Shown here in pieces: positions 8,100 through 16,425 of a stretch of DNA of 26,571 bases. The DNA comes from Candidatus Fermentibacterota bacterium (GTDB lineage: Bacteria > Fermentibacterota > Fermentibacteria > Fermentibacterales > Fermentibacteraceae). The translations under genes were made by a program, and so were the position numbers. The stretch is taken from contig JAAYTY010000110.1 of assembly GCA_012523605.1 (NCBI GenBank), positions 1 to 26,571 of the forward strand, written 5' to 3'. Each line of letters starts with the position of its first letter. The first letter of the stretch is position 1. Under the pieces are notes generated by a model. The model had not been told where the DNA came from, ran no database searches, and was given only the letters and a program-made list of their open reading frames with translations.

Positions 8100-8567
8100 G
8101 TGGATCCCGTCCTTGAGGCTCTTCTTCGAGAAGCCCTCCGCGAGGCGGGGGTGGCCTCGGCGGAGGGCGAGGTGCCCGTGGGTGCCGTTCTGATGACGGC
8201 TGAAGGACGCATGTTCACCGCAAGGAATCGAACCGCCGCTCTGGGGAGAGCCTCGGCGCATGCGGAGTTCCTTGCGATGGAGGCCGCCGCGTCGGCGGGC
8301 GGCGACTGGAGGCTGACGGGCTCAGTTCTGGTTTCTACACTGGAGCCGTGCATCATGTGCGCAGGGCTGTGCGTGCTGTCGCGCGTCGCCAAGATCGTGT
8401 ACGGGGCGCCCGATATCCGTTTCGGGGCCTTCGGCTCGGTGACCGACGTGAGGCTGATGCCCGGCCTCAACCACTACCCTCTGGTGGAGGGTCCCGTCGC
8501 CCCCGAGGTCTGCGGCAACCTCCTCCGCGACTTCTTCAAGGCAACCCGTCATACGGTTTCAGGTTGA
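8100..8567 (+). CDS. tadA: tRNA-specific adenosine deaminase
   Basis: The product is 155 residues from a GTG one base after the pepP stop. Zinc ligands are in HAE (His54, with catalytic Glu56) and PCIMC (Cys84, Cys87). The TLEPCIMCAG, GAPDIRFGAFGS and GLNHYP segments match TadA rather than cytidine or guanine deaminases. It converts A34 to inosine in tRNA-Arg(ACG), and that tRNA gene is present at 220-296. The last codons and the TGA stop come from the inverted repeat of the element beginning at 8555, so the native C-terminus has probably been replaced by a few element-encoded residues (VSG). Confidence 0.92.
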   Translation: MDPVLEALLREALREAGVASAEGEVPVGAVLMTAEGRMFTARNRTAALGRASAHAEFLAMEAAASAGGDWRLTGSVLVSTLEPCIMCAGLCVLSRVAKIVYGAPDIRFGAFGSVTDVRLMPGLNHYPLVEGPVAPEVCGNLLRDFFKATRHTVSG

Positions 8568-8726
8568 AGATGTTTAAGAAACCACGGTATATCGAAGTCT
8601 GTCAGGGTATTAGAATGAATCCGGAACGAATGCCCGGAACCAGGAGACTTCAGTTGCAGAGAGCGAACTATTTCTAAGGTCTGCTTATACTTGCAGGGAT
8701 TTCTCAAGTATCTTCAACCTGATACC
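8555..8726. repeat. Element copy A, 172 bp with about 29-bp terminal inverted repeats
   Basis: The left end GGTTTCAGGTTGAAGATGTT and the reverse complement of the right end, GGTATCAGGTTGAAGATACT, differ at only a few positions, and the match continues through AGAAA to about 29 bases. The same ends recur at 17185-17308 and 18909-19031. The interior holds no open frame and does not resemble the interiors of the other two copies. It sits exactly between the convergent genes tadA and prs, providing the tadA stop and ending 8 bases before the prs stop, so it may also act as a two-way transcription end. No transposase for it is in the window. Confidence 0.85.
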
Positions 8727-8733
8727 GGTCGGG

Positions 8734-9768
8734 CTACAGGAACAGGCTGCTCAGGCTCTGGCCTGTGTGAGTGCGCTGGATCGCTTCGGCGAAGACCGGC
8801 GCTACGGATATGGTGCGGATCTTCTTCAATGGACCTCCATTGACTTCCTCGGCGGCCGTCTGGTCGAACTCGATTGTGTCGGTGATGTAGAGCCTGGTCA
8901 GAGGGCTCTCCTCGATGATCTTCACCGCCTGTCCCGACATCACTCCGTGCGTTACGAAAGCGTAGATCTCTGTGGCGCCCCTTGCCGCAGCCGTCCGGGC
9001 CGAGAGCACCAGGCTCTTTCCCGAGAGTATCTCGTCATCGCACATGATGACGGTGCGCCCCGTGAGGTCGTCCACACCCTCCACCGTCTTTACATGGGGA
9101 TTCTCGGTGTCGTCGAGACGGACCTTCTTGACATAGCCGGTGACGATGTCGGGGTTGCCGCCCGCCTCCCTCATCGCCCTCGAGACATGTATCGCAAGAG
9201 CGTCGTTCGCCAGGATGCTGCCCGAGTCGGGAGCGACGAAGGCCAGCCTCTCCCTGCCCAGGGTCAGGATCTCGTCACGGAAGGTGCCCTGCGCATAGAG
9301 CTGGTCCACCGGGATGTCGCTGAAGCCCTGGCTCTGCGGGCAGTGCAGAGTCATGGTCAGCACCCTGTTTGCCTTTACGGCGGCGATCAGGTCGAACATC
9401 ATCTTTGCGGTTATCGCTATGCGCGGCTTGTCCTTCTTGTCGCTCCTTGCGTAGGGGAAGTAAGGCGTGACAGCCGTTATGCGCCCGGCGCTGTCCTTGA
9501 TCGCGTAGATCATCTGCAGCATCTCGAAGATGTCGCCCGACACCGTGCGATAAGCCTGCAGCTTGTCCTGGAACAGGGACCTCTCGCCGGACTGGATCAC
9601 GAAGACGTCCTTCTCGCGCACTGTGCCGCCGATGAAGTTCACCATCAGGTTTCCGTTGGAGAACTGAACGAACTCCACCGGCTCCGGCTCCACGCCCAGG
9701 ATCCCGCAGATCCTCTTTCCGAGAGTGTCACCGGAGCGTCCGAAACAGATGGCGATGCTGCCGTACAT
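8734..9768 (-). CDS. prs: Ribose-phosphate pyrophosphokinase family protein
   Basis: The product is 344 residues from ATG 9768, chosen because an AAGGGG ribosome site lies 8 bases upstream; a GTG three codons earlier would overlap that site. Features of the family are the FSNGNLMVNF segment, TPYFPYARSDKKDKPR (the ATP-binding flexible region), and the PRPP loop VIMCDDEILSGKS. The PRPP loop departs from the usual DDMIDTAGT and is longer by family standards, so this may belong to a divergent Prs class. It makes PRPP from ribose 5-phosphate and ATP for nucleotide, His and Trp synthesis in the cytoplasm. It is transcribed against tadA and away from the mutase operon. Confidence 0.88.
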   Translation of the reverse strand: MYGSIAICFGRSGDTLGKRICGILGVEPEPVEFVQFSNGNLMVNFIGGTVREKDVFVIQSGERSLFQDKLQAYRTVSGDIFEMLQMIYAIKDSAGRITAVTPYFPYARSDKKDKPRIAITAKMMFDLIAAVKANRVLTMTLHCPQSQGFSDIPVDQLYAQGTFRDEILTLGRERLAFVAPDSGSILANDALAIHVSRAMREAGGNPDIVTGYVKKVRLDDTENPHVKTVEGVDDLTGRTVIMCDDEILSGKSLVLSARTAAARGATEIYAFVTHGVMSGQAVKIIEESPLTRLYITDTIEFDQTAAEEVNGGPLKKIRTISVAPVFAEAIQRTHTGQSLSSLFL

Positions 9769-9981
9769 GAGCCACACCCCTTGATTGCATCATGCCGAAA
9801 GGCATGCCCCCGGATACCCCCGGCCTACCGTGCGCGGAGGGCGGCACCCTCGCGAGTCTGCCCGCGCGAATATTGCTCCGCCGCGCACCGCGGGGAAGAC
9901 CCCCATCTTCTTGACTTGCGGCAATTCGTTGTGTTGATTCCGCCTGCAGGACAGCTCTCCTGAAAAGCGTGGAGGCTCTCG

Positions 9982-10398
9982 ATGAACGACAGGAAGATCA
10001 GGGTTCTGATCGCCAAGCCAGGACTTGACGGACACGACCGGGGGGCCAAGTACATCGCAAGGGCTCTCCGTGACGCCGGCATGGAGGTCATCTACACCGG
10101 GATACGGCAGACGCCCGAAGCCATCGCCTCCGCCGCCATACAGGAGGACGTGGATTTCGTAGGTCTTTCTTTGCTCTCCGGCGCGCACAACACGCTGTTC
10201 CCCGAGGTGGCCCGGCTGCTCGCGGAGAAGGGTGCCTCGGACATCGTTCTTTTCGGGGGCGGAGTGATTCCGGAGGACGACATCCCGGGCCTTGTCGAGG
10301 CCGGTTTCAGAGCCATCTTCACGCCGGGAACCTCCGCCTCGGATGTAGTCGATTTCGTGAGGAAGACATTCGAGGAGAGCCGACGCAAACAGGCCTGA
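9982..10398 (+). CDS. Methylmalonyl-CoA mutase, cobalamin-binding small subunit
   Basis: The product is 138 residues and consists of the B12-binding Rossmann domain alone. It contains the base-off motif GLDGHDRGAK (His18 would coordinate cobalt), GLSLLSGAH and LFGGGVIP. It corresponds to the C-terminal domain of MutB-type mutases, as in archaeal and some bacterial split enzymes. The catalytic large subunit must be encoded elsewhere. With that partner it interconverts succinyl-CoA and (R)-methylmalonyl-CoA. It begins the operon and has a good site (GTGGAGG) 9 bases before its ATG. The promoter must lie in the roughly 200-base gap shared with prs; no convincing -35/-10 pair is visible there. 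Confidence 0.93.
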   Translation: MNDRKIRVLIAKPGLDGHDRGAKYIARALRDAGMEVIYTGIRQTPEAIASAAIQEDVDFVGLSLLSGAHNTLFPEVARLLAEKGASDIVLFGGGVIPEDDIPGLVEAGFRAIFTPGTSASDVVDFVRKTFEESRRKQA

Positions 10399-10431
10399 GG
10401 TTCCCTAGAAGCCTGCCCGGCCGGAGGTCCA

Positions 10432-11388
10432 GTGCCCGTCCAGTCAATCGAGAACATCGCTGATCTCGTGAGAAGGTGCGACCAGCGCGGGCTCGCTCGG
10501 GCTCTTACCATCGCCGAGAACGGCGGGGCGCAGGCGGCGGCGCTCCTCCACAGTCTCTTCGATCCGGGCCGGGGCGGCAGGACCGTGGGAGTCACGGGCC
10601 CTCCGGGCGCAGGGAAGAGCACTCTCGTCGACAGGCTGCTCCTCCGCTGGAGGAAGGCTGGACGGCGAATAGGAGTCGTCGCGGTGGATCCTTCCTCTCC
10701 CTTCTCCGGGGGGGCTCTGCTGGGGGACAGGCTGAGGATGCAGGACCACGCCTGCGATCCCGGAGTGTTCATAAGGAGCATGGGAAGCCGAGGCCATGTT
10801 GGAGGACTGGCTGACGCGACAGCGCAGGTCGCGGAGGTGATGGCGGCGGCCGGATTCGATCCGGTGGTTCTCGAGACGGTTGGAGTCGGGCAGGGCGAGG
10901 TGGAGGTTGCGGCACTTGCAGACGTCACGGTACTCGTTCTCGTGCCGGGCCTCGGCGACGAAGTTCAGGCCATGAAGGCCGGGATCATGGAGATCGGCGA
11001 TCTGATAGTCCTGAACAAGGCCGACAATCCTGGGATGGACCAGCTCGAGTCGGCTGTGCGCTAGGTGCTCGACCTCCTGCCCGCCGAAGCTCCCAGACCC
11101 GAGGTGATCCGCTGTTCCGCAGAAACGGGCGAGGGCGTGGACGCGGTTGCACACGCCATCGATGTCCTGCTCGACAGGCCCGGGGCTTCCGAAGAGATCC
11201 GCAGGGAGCGTGTGAGGGCCGCCATAGCGAGAATAGTTGACGGCAGGGGGGCGGCGATCGGCAGGGTCATGCTCGAGAAACTTTACGGCTGGGATCGAGC
11301 GGTCGATCTCGTGATGTCCGGCAGAACCTCTCCGTACATGATCGGAGAGGAGATCGCCGGGGCCGCATTCAGGGAACTGGAGAGATGA
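10432..11388 (+). CDS. meaB: MeaB/ArgK-type GTPase, interrupted by an in-frame TAG at 11062-11064
   Basis: The frame from GTG 10432 (site GGAGG) encodes 318 positions, the normal MeaB length, but codon 211 is TAG. Before it lie Walker A GPPGAGKST (residues 56-64), VAVDPSSPFSGGALLGDR, ETVGVGQGE and NKAD. Directly after it the same frame continues with VLDLLPAEAPRP, the conserved SAETGEGVD segment and the helical dimerisation region. MeaB is the GTP-dependent chaperone that protects and reloads methylmalonyl-CoA mutase. Without readthrough the product loses about 107 residues. A GTG immediately follows TAG, so re-initiation could give a split protein. CAG-to-TAG is one base change; error, mutation and suppression cannot be separated from sequence alone. 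Confidence 0.85.
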
Positions 11389-11795
11389 TGGTAAGGAAGA
11401 TCGATCACATAGGCGTTGCTGTGGAGAGCCTCGATGCCGCAGTGCCCTTCTACCGTGACGTGCTGGGGCTCGAGAGCCTGGGCGTGGAGGAAGTGCCGTC
11501 CCAGAAGGGGAGAGGTGCGATGTTCGCCGTAGGAGAGGCCCGGATAGAACTCCTCGAGCCCACCAGCCCGGACAGCCCGATCGCGGGCTTCCTGGAGAAG
11601 CGCGGGCAGGGCATCCACCACATCGCTTACCGCGTGGATAGCGCCTCTTCCGCCGTCGAGAGGCTCATCGGGCTCGGCGTGGAGATGATCGACAAGGCTC
11701 CCCGTCCGGGGGCCGGGGGCAGCATGATAGCCTTCGTCCACCCGAAATCCAGCGGGAAGGTCCTCACCGAGTTGTGCGAGCACGGACACGAGTGA
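11385..11795 (+). CDS. mce: Methylmalonyl-CoA epimerase
   Basis: The product is 136 residues, typical of the family, from an ATG overlapping the meaB stop (ATGA). It is a VOC-fold protein whose metal ligands can be placed at His8 (IDHIGVAV), His78 or His79 (GIHHIAYRV) and Glu129 (VLTELCE). It interconverts (R)- and (S)-methylmalonyl-CoA, linking the mutase to the biotin-dependent decarboxylase encoded next. The in-frame coupling to meaB supports that the downstream half of meaB is still translated or was until recently. Confidence 0.95.
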   Translation: MMVRKIDHIGVAVESLDAAVPFYRDVLGLESLGVEEVPSQKGRGAMFAVGEARIELLEPTSPDSPIAGFLEKRGQGIHHIAYRVDSASSAVERLIGLGVEMIDKAPRPGAGGSMIAFVHPKSSGKVLTELCEHGHE

Positions 11796-11822
11796 CGGCG
11801 GAACCCAGTAGAAAGGCTGCCT

Positions 11823-13373
11823 ATGAAATCGGCTGACAAGCTCAGGAAACTCCGGCAACTGCAGGAGAAGGCTCTGGAGGGCGGCGGCCCCGACAGAATC
11901 GAGAAGCAGCACGCTCTGGGCAAGCTCACCGCCCGCGAACGGCTCGAGATCCTCCTCGACGAGGGAAGTTTCGAGGAGTTCGATATGTTCGTCACCCACA
12001 GGTGTACGAACTTCGGGCTCGAAGGCAGGAAGATATCCGGCGACGGCGTGGTGACCGGCTACGGCACGATAGACGGCAGGCTCGTTTACGTGTTCTCACA
12101 CGACTTCACTGTGTTCGGCGGTTCGCTTTCCGAGACATTCTCCGAGAAGATCCTCAAGATCATGGACATGGCGGCCGAGAACGGCGCTCCCGTGATCGGA
12201 TTGAACGACTCGGGGGGAGCGAGGATACAGGAGGGCATAGAGAGCCTCGCGGGATATGGAGAGATTTTCCTGCGGAACGTCGTCTACTCCGGGGTGATCC
12301 CACAGATATCAGTGATACTGGGGCCGTGCGCCGGAGGCGCCGTGTACAGCCCCGTGATCACGGACTTCACCATCATGGTCGAGGGCACCAGCTACATGTT
12401 CGTTACCGGCCCGAAGGTCGTGAAGGCCGTGACCGGCGAGGAGGTGACCGTCGATCAGCTCGGCGGCCCGCACATCCACGCAACGCGGAGCGGAGTAGCC
12501 AGCCTCACGTGCAAGAACGAGAAGGAAGCCCTCCTGCTGGTGCGGAAGCTCGTCAGCTACATCCCCCAGAACAACATGGAGGATCCCCCCGCGCTCACCC
12601 CCACTGATCCCCCGGAGCGCGCCGATGAATGGCTCGACGAATACGTGCCGGACAACCCCAACAAGCCCTATGAGATGCGCAGGATCATCGAGGCCGTTGT
12701 TGACGGAGGAGAGTTCCTGGAGATCCAGCGGATGTTCGCTCCCAACATAATAGTAGGGTTCGCCCGAATGAACGGGAAACCCGTGGGGATGGTCGCCAAC
12801 CAGCCGTCCTATCTCGCCGGAGTCCTGGACAACGATGCTTCGATCAAGGGCGCGCGCTTCGTCCGTTTCTGCGACGCCTTCAACATTCCGCTCGTGACCC
12901 TGGTGGACGTCCCGGGGTTCATGCCGGGGACGAAGCAGGAGTACGGCGGCATCATCCGTAACGGCGCCAAGCTTCTCTATGCATTCGCGGAGGCTACGGT
13001 GCCCAAGGTCACCGTCATCGTGCGAAAGGCCTATGGCGGAGCGTACGACGTCATGAGTTCCAAGCACCTGAGATCCGACGTGAACTACGCATGGCCGACC
13101 GCTGAGATCGCGGTGATGGGCCCCGATGGCGCCGTGGAGATCATCTTCAGCAGGGAGCTGGAGAAGGCCGGCGATCCCGCCGCCCGAAAGAACGAACTGG
13201 TGGAGGAGTACAAGGAGAGGTTCGCCAATCCCTACTCCGCGGCCGAGAGGGGATACGTGGACGACGTAATAGTCCCCTCGACCACGCGCTTCAGGGTGAT
13301 TCGAGCTCTGGAGATGCTGACCGGCAAGAGGCAGACCCTGCCGGCGAAGAAGCACGGGAACATCCCGCTGTGA
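11823..13373 (+). CDS. mmdA: Methylmalonyl-CoA decarboxylase alpha / propionyl-CoA carboxylase beta (carboxyltransferase) subunit
   Basis: The product is 516 residues, the standard length. It has two crotonase-like halves: the N-terminal half contains GARIQEGIESLAGYG and GPCAGGAVYSP, and the C-terminal half contains DVPGFMPGTKQE, RKAYGGAYDVMSSKHL and MGPDGAVEIIF. It moves a carboxyl group between methylmalonyl-CoA and carrier-bound biotin. The sequence alone does not separate a decarboxylase from an acyl-CoA carboxylase. The adjacent membrane beta subunit and the lack of a biotin carboxylase gene favour the Na+-pumping decarboxylase. Confidence 0.95.
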   Translation: MKSADKLRKLRQLQEKALEGGGPDRIEKQHALGKLTARERLEILLDEGSFEEFDMFVTHRCTNFGLEGRKISGDGVVTGYGTIDGRLVYVFSHDFTVFGGSLSETFSEKILKIMDMAAENGAPVIGLNDSGGARIQEGIESLAGYGEIFLRNVVYSGVIPQISVILGPCAGGAVYSPVITDFTIMVEGTSYMFVTGPKVVKAVTGEEVTVDQLGGPHIHATRSGVASLTCKNEKEALLLVRKLVSYIPQNNMEDPPALTPTDPPERADEWLDEYVPDNPNKPYEMRRIIEAVVDGGEFLEIQRMFAPNIIVGFARMNGKPVGMVANQPSYLAGVLDNDASIKGARFVRFCDAFNIPLVTLVDVPGFMPGTKQEYGGIIRNGAKLLYAFAEATVPKVTVIVRKAYGGAYDVMSSKHLRSDVNYAWPTAEIAVMGPDGAVEIIFSRELEKAGDPAARKNELVEEYKERFANPYSAAERGYVDDVIVPSTTRFRVIRALEMLTGKRQTLPAKKHGNIPL

Positions 13374-13774
13374 GCCATACGGCGGTGCTTTCGCTGATCT
13401 CCCGTGCCGCGGAAGGCGGCGGCTCTGGAGGAGGTCTTCTGCTCGGGCTGGAAGGCATGCTCGTGGTCTTCGCCGGCCTCGTGCTTCTCGCCTTGTTCCT
13501 CCCGGCGCTTCGGAAGATGTTGGAGCGCACAACAGAGCCCGAGGCGGCGCAGCAGCCTCGGGGCGAAACTACTCCGGTTCCCCCGTCGGACGAGGAGATC
13601 GCAGCCGTTGTGTGCGCACTCCACTCCCACCTCGCGCAGATCGAGCAGATGGAACGCCTCCACCTCACGTGGGGGATGTACGACAAGCCTTACAAGCCCT
13701 GGAGGCTGGCGGGCCGTGCCGAGTTCATGATGGGAAGACAGGGCGTCCAGGCCAGGCCCAGGAAGAGGAGCTGA
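13370..13774 (+). CDS. OadG/MmdD-like gamma or delta subunit of the decarboxylase
   Basis: The product is 134 residues from GTG overlapping the mmdA stop (GTGA). It has one membrane segment at about residues 23-45 (LLLGLEGMLVVFAGLVLLAL), with the GMxVVF pattern of OadG-type subunits. A proline/acid-rich linker and a basic, tryptophan-containing C-terminus follow. Such subunits anchor the carboxyltransferase to the membrane and assemble the complex. Overall sequence is weakly conserved in this family, so position between mmdA and the biotin carrier is part of the argument. Confidence 0.8.
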   Translation: MSHTAVLSLISRAAEGGGSGGGLLLGLEGMLVVFAGLVLLALFLPALRKMLERTTEPEAAQQPRGETTPVPPSDEEIAAVVCALHSHLAQIEQMERLHLTWGMYDKPYKPWRLAGRAEFMMGRQGVQARPRKRS

Positions 13775-13777
13775 TAG

Positions 13778-14224
13778 ATGCCTGAATACAAGGTCACCGT
13801 GAACGGGAAGCACTTCGATGTGAACATCGGCCGCATCGTGGACGACAAGGTGGATGTCGTCGTGAACGGGAAGAACCTTCATGTCCAGATCGAGCTTCCC
13901 CAGCGCTCGGCTTCCAAGACCCCCCGCATCGAAACCAAGCCTCACGTAGTCAGCGCCGCCGAATCCCCCGACAAGACCTCTCCTCCGGGCGTGGCGGCCT
14001 CCATGGGGAAGGGCGATGTGCTGGCGCCTCTGCCCGGGCTGATGCTGAAGGTTCTGGTTAAGGAGGGCGACCAGGTCACCGTCGGCCAGACGGTGGCGAT
14101 AATGGAGGCCATGAAGATGGAGAACGAGATCGAGGCTCCCGTGACGGGAGTGGTCTCCAAGGTGGCCGTCTCAGAGGGTCAGAACGTCCTCGAGAACGAC
14201 CTCATAATGAAGATCGGGTCATGA
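13778..14224 (+). CDS. mmdC: Biotin carboxyl carrier subunit of the decarboxylase
   Basis: The product is 148 residues. It has an N-terminal beta-rich segment (1-40), a flexible Ser/Pro-rich linker (41-80) and a biotinyl domain (about 80-148). The biotin attachment motif EAMKMEN is intact, with Lys113 as acceptor, preceded by the usual APLPG turn. The long N-terminal region is like that of the gamma subunits of Na+-pumping decarboxylases. It carries CO2 from the carboxyltransferase to the membrane subunit. It starts 3 bases after the preceding stop. Confidence 0.94.
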   Translation: MPEYKVTVNGKHFDVNIGRIVDDKVDVVVNGKNLHVQIELPQRSASKTPRIETKPHVVSAAESPDKTSPPGVAASMGKGDVLAPLPGLMLKVLVKEGDQVTVGQTVAIMEAMKMENEIEAPVTGVVSKVAVSEGQNVLENDLIMKIGS

Positions 14225-14225
14225 A

Positions 14226-15428
14226 TTGCAGGATCGTCTGATCTTCCTGTGCGCCTCGGGCGCGGCGGCCGGCGGGCTCCGGGAAGGGTTCGACCGGGTC
14301 TTCGGGGTCACCGGTTTCGGCAATGTCGCGATCGGCAACATCGTCATGATCGTCATAGGCCTCCTGATGATCTCGCTGGCCATCAGGAGGAACTACGAAC
14401 CTCTTCTTCTGATCCCCATCGGTTTCGGGATCATCGCGGGAAACATCCCGTACAATCCCGGCCTGATGCCAATCGGGTACCAGGATGTGCTGGGCGGACA
14501 GCAGTCCGTGTTCCGGATCCTCTATTTCGGCATCTCCTCCGGCCTGTTTCCTCCGCTTGTCTTTCTCGGCATAGGAGCGATGACCGACTTCAGCGCCCTT
14601 CTCTCGAATCCCAAGCTTCTGCTCCTCGGCGCCGCTGCACAGCTCGGCATCTTCGTCACACTGCTGGGCGCACTTCTTCTTGGTTTCGACCTCAGGCAGG
14701 CCGCCTCGATCGGCATCATCGGAGGCGCCGACGGCCCCACGGCGATTTTCCTGGCCAGCCAGATGGCGCCGAACCTGCTGGGCGCGATAGCTATAGCGGC
14801 CTATTCGTACATGGGGCTGGTTCCGGTGATACAACCGCCCATCATGCGCCTGCTCACGACCAGGAAGGAACGTCTCATCAGGATGAAGGCCTCCAGGAAG
14901 GTGTCACGCACCGAGCGTCTGGTCTTCCCGGTTGCCGCGTTCATCGTGACCGCGTTCATAGCACCGGGAGCCATCACTCTGCTCGGCATGCTCTTCTTCG
15001 GAAACCTCCTCAGGGAGAGCGGAGTCACTCAGAGGCTCGCGGAAAGCGCGCAGGGAGCGTTGAACAACATAGTCGTGATGATTCTCGGCTTCTCGGTGGG
15101 CACCAGTACGCAGGCATCGAGGTTCCTCACTCCTCAATCCATAGAGATCTTCCTGCTGGGTGCGTTCAGTTTCGCCGTCGCATCGGCGGGCGGCGTACTC
15201 TTCGCCAAGTTCATGAACCTGTTCCTCGAGGACGGAGACAAGATCAACCCGCTGATCGGATCGGCCGGAGTGTCCGCAGTGCCCGACTCCGCCAGGGTTT
15301 CCGAGGTCGAGGGGCGCCGCTACGATCCCGACAACCATCTCCTCATGCATGCAATGGGACCCAATGTGGCCGGGGTCATCGGCAGCGCGATCGCCGCGGG
15401 GTTCCTCCTGGGCATGATTTCCCACTGA
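14226..15428 (+). CDS. mmdB: Sodium-pumping decarboxylase beta subunit
   Basis: The product is about 400 residues from TTG 14226, one base after the carrier stop. It is a multi-spanning membrane protein of the OadB/MmdB/GcdB family, with NIVMIVIGLLMISLAI, the conserved IPIGFGIIAGN and the pore-region motif GGADGPTAIF that includes the Asp essential for Na+ binding. It decarboxylates carboxybiotin and drives Na+ out of the cell, so free energy from methylmalonyl-CoA decarboxylation is stored as a sodium gradient. The ribosome site is weak and the exact start may differ by a few codons. Confidence 0.94.
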   Translation: MQDRLIFLCASGAAAGGLREGFDRVFGVTGFGNVAIGNIVMIVIGLLMISLAIRRNYEPLLLIPIGFGIIAGNIPYNPGLMPIGYQDVLGGQQSVFRILYFGISSGLFPPLVFLGIGAMTDFSALLSNPKLLLLGAAAQLGIFVTLLGALLLGFDLRQAASIGIIGGADGPTAIFLASQMAPNLLGAIAIAAYSYMGLVPVIQPPIMRLLTTRKERLIRMKASRKVSRTERLVFPVAAFIVTAFIAPGAITLLGMLFFGNLLRESGVTQRLAESAQGALNNIVVMILGFSVGTSTQASRFLTPQSIEIFLLGAFSFAVASAGGVLFAKFMNLFLEDGDKINPLIGSAGVSAVPDSARVSEVEGRRYDPDNHLLMHAMGPNVAGVIGSAIAAGFLLGMISH

Positions 15429-15435
15429 GGCCGGC

Positions 15436-16425
15436 ATGGCAGATCCCGGGATCCGCGATTACGACTACCTGGTGACCGGGGGGGCCGGTTTCATCGGCTC
15501 ACACCTGTGCGAGAGGCTCCTCTCGTCCGGCGCCAGCGTGATGGTGCTCGACGACCTCTCCACCGGCAGCATGTCCAATCTCGTGAACTGCGTCTCGAAC
15601 CGGTCGTTCGGCTTCACAGAGGGATCGGTGTGCAACGAGGGCCTGGTTTCGGACATTGCTGCGATGTGCCGCTCGGTCATCCATCTTGCCGCCGCCGTGG
15701 GAGTCGAGAACATCATACGGCAGCCGGTGGAGACCATCGAGGTGAACGTGAGGGGCACCGAGAACGTTCTGCGGGCGGCCGGCAGGAAACGCATGCGGAC
15801 GTTCATCGCCTCGACCTCCGAGGTGTACGGAAAGGGTGAGGCGGTTCCCTTCTCGGAAGAGGGCGATCTCGTTTTCGGGCCCACCAGCCGCAGCCGCTGG
15901 AGCTACGCCTGCTCGAAGACCATCGACGAGTTCCTGGCTCTCGCATACTCGAAGGACAGGGGGCTTCCCGTCACCATCGGACGCCTGTTCAACACCGTCG
16001 GTCCCAGGCAGACCGGCAGGTATGGAATGGTCCTGCCCAGGTTCATCGCCCAGGCTGCGGCAGGCAGGCCGATCACGGTGTACGGCGACGGCAGACAGAC
16101 ACGGTGCTTCAGCCTAGTGGACGAAGTGGTTTCCTGCATAATCGCTCTGCTCGCAACCGACAGGTCCATTGGGCTCGCGGTGAACATCGGCTCGACTCAG
16201 GAGATCTCCATCCTCGACCTCGCCGCCACGGTGAAGGCCAGAACCGGGTCAGTCTCCGAGATCCGCATCGTGCCCTACGACGAAGCCTACCCCAAGGACT
16301 TCGAGGACATGCAGAGACGCGTGCCCGACGTGAGACGCCTCAAGGAGCTTACCGGCATGGCGCCTTGTGCGGGCATCGAGGAGATCATAGACAGGATCCT
16401 CGCGAGCGGGATTCCACAGGCTTGA
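15436..16425 (+). CDS. NAD-dependent nucleotide-sugar epimerase/dehydratase (extended SDR)
   Basis: The product is 329 residues. The N-terminal Rossmann motif is TGGAGFIGSHL, followed by DDLSTG as in UDP-glucose 4-epimerases. The catalytic set includes STSEVYG and YACSK (Tyr-x3-Lys). The C-terminal half has GRLFNTVGPRQTG and VYGDGRQTRCF, typical of extended SDRs acting on UDP- or GDP-sugars. The exact sugar cannot be read from the sequence. It follows mmdB by 7 bases and overlaps the methyltransferase start, so it may be a passenger at the end of the decarboxylase operon rather than part of that pathway. Confidence 0.88.
   Translation: MADPGIRDYDYLVTGGAGFIGSHLCERLLSSGASVMVLDDLSTGSMSNLVNCVSNRSFGFTEGSVCNEGLVSDIAAMCRSVIHLAAAVGVENIIRQPVETIEVNVRGTENVLRAAGRKRMRTFIASTSEVYGKGEAVPFSEEGDLVFGPTSRSRWSYACSKTIDEFLALAYSKDRGLPVTIGRLFNTVGPRQTGRYGMVLPRFIAQAAAGRPITVYGDGRQTRCFSLVDEVVSCIIALLATDRSIGLAVNIGSTQEISILDLAATVKARTGSVSEIRIVPYDEAYPKDFEDMQRRVPDVRRLKELTGMAPCAGIEEIIDRILASGIPQA

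Noticed and set aside
6836..8470. Long minus-strand open frame of 544 codons
   Set aside because: It lies antisense to pepP and tadA, both of which have full catalytic motifs; its own translation has no recognisable domain and is the kind of shadow that GC-rich codons produce.
8767..9963. Long plus-strand open frame of 398 codons
   Set aside because: It is antisense to prs, which is clearly real, and its translation is rich in Arg, His and Leu without any motif.
12309..13532. Long minus-strand open frame of 407 codons
   Set aside because: It is antisense to mmdA and the gamma-like subunit; it has no ribosome site or domain.
14249..15475. Plus-strand open frame of 408 codons overlapping mmdB
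   Set aside because: It is a +2 frame shadow of mmdB; the translation is Arg-rich and lacks membrane segments.
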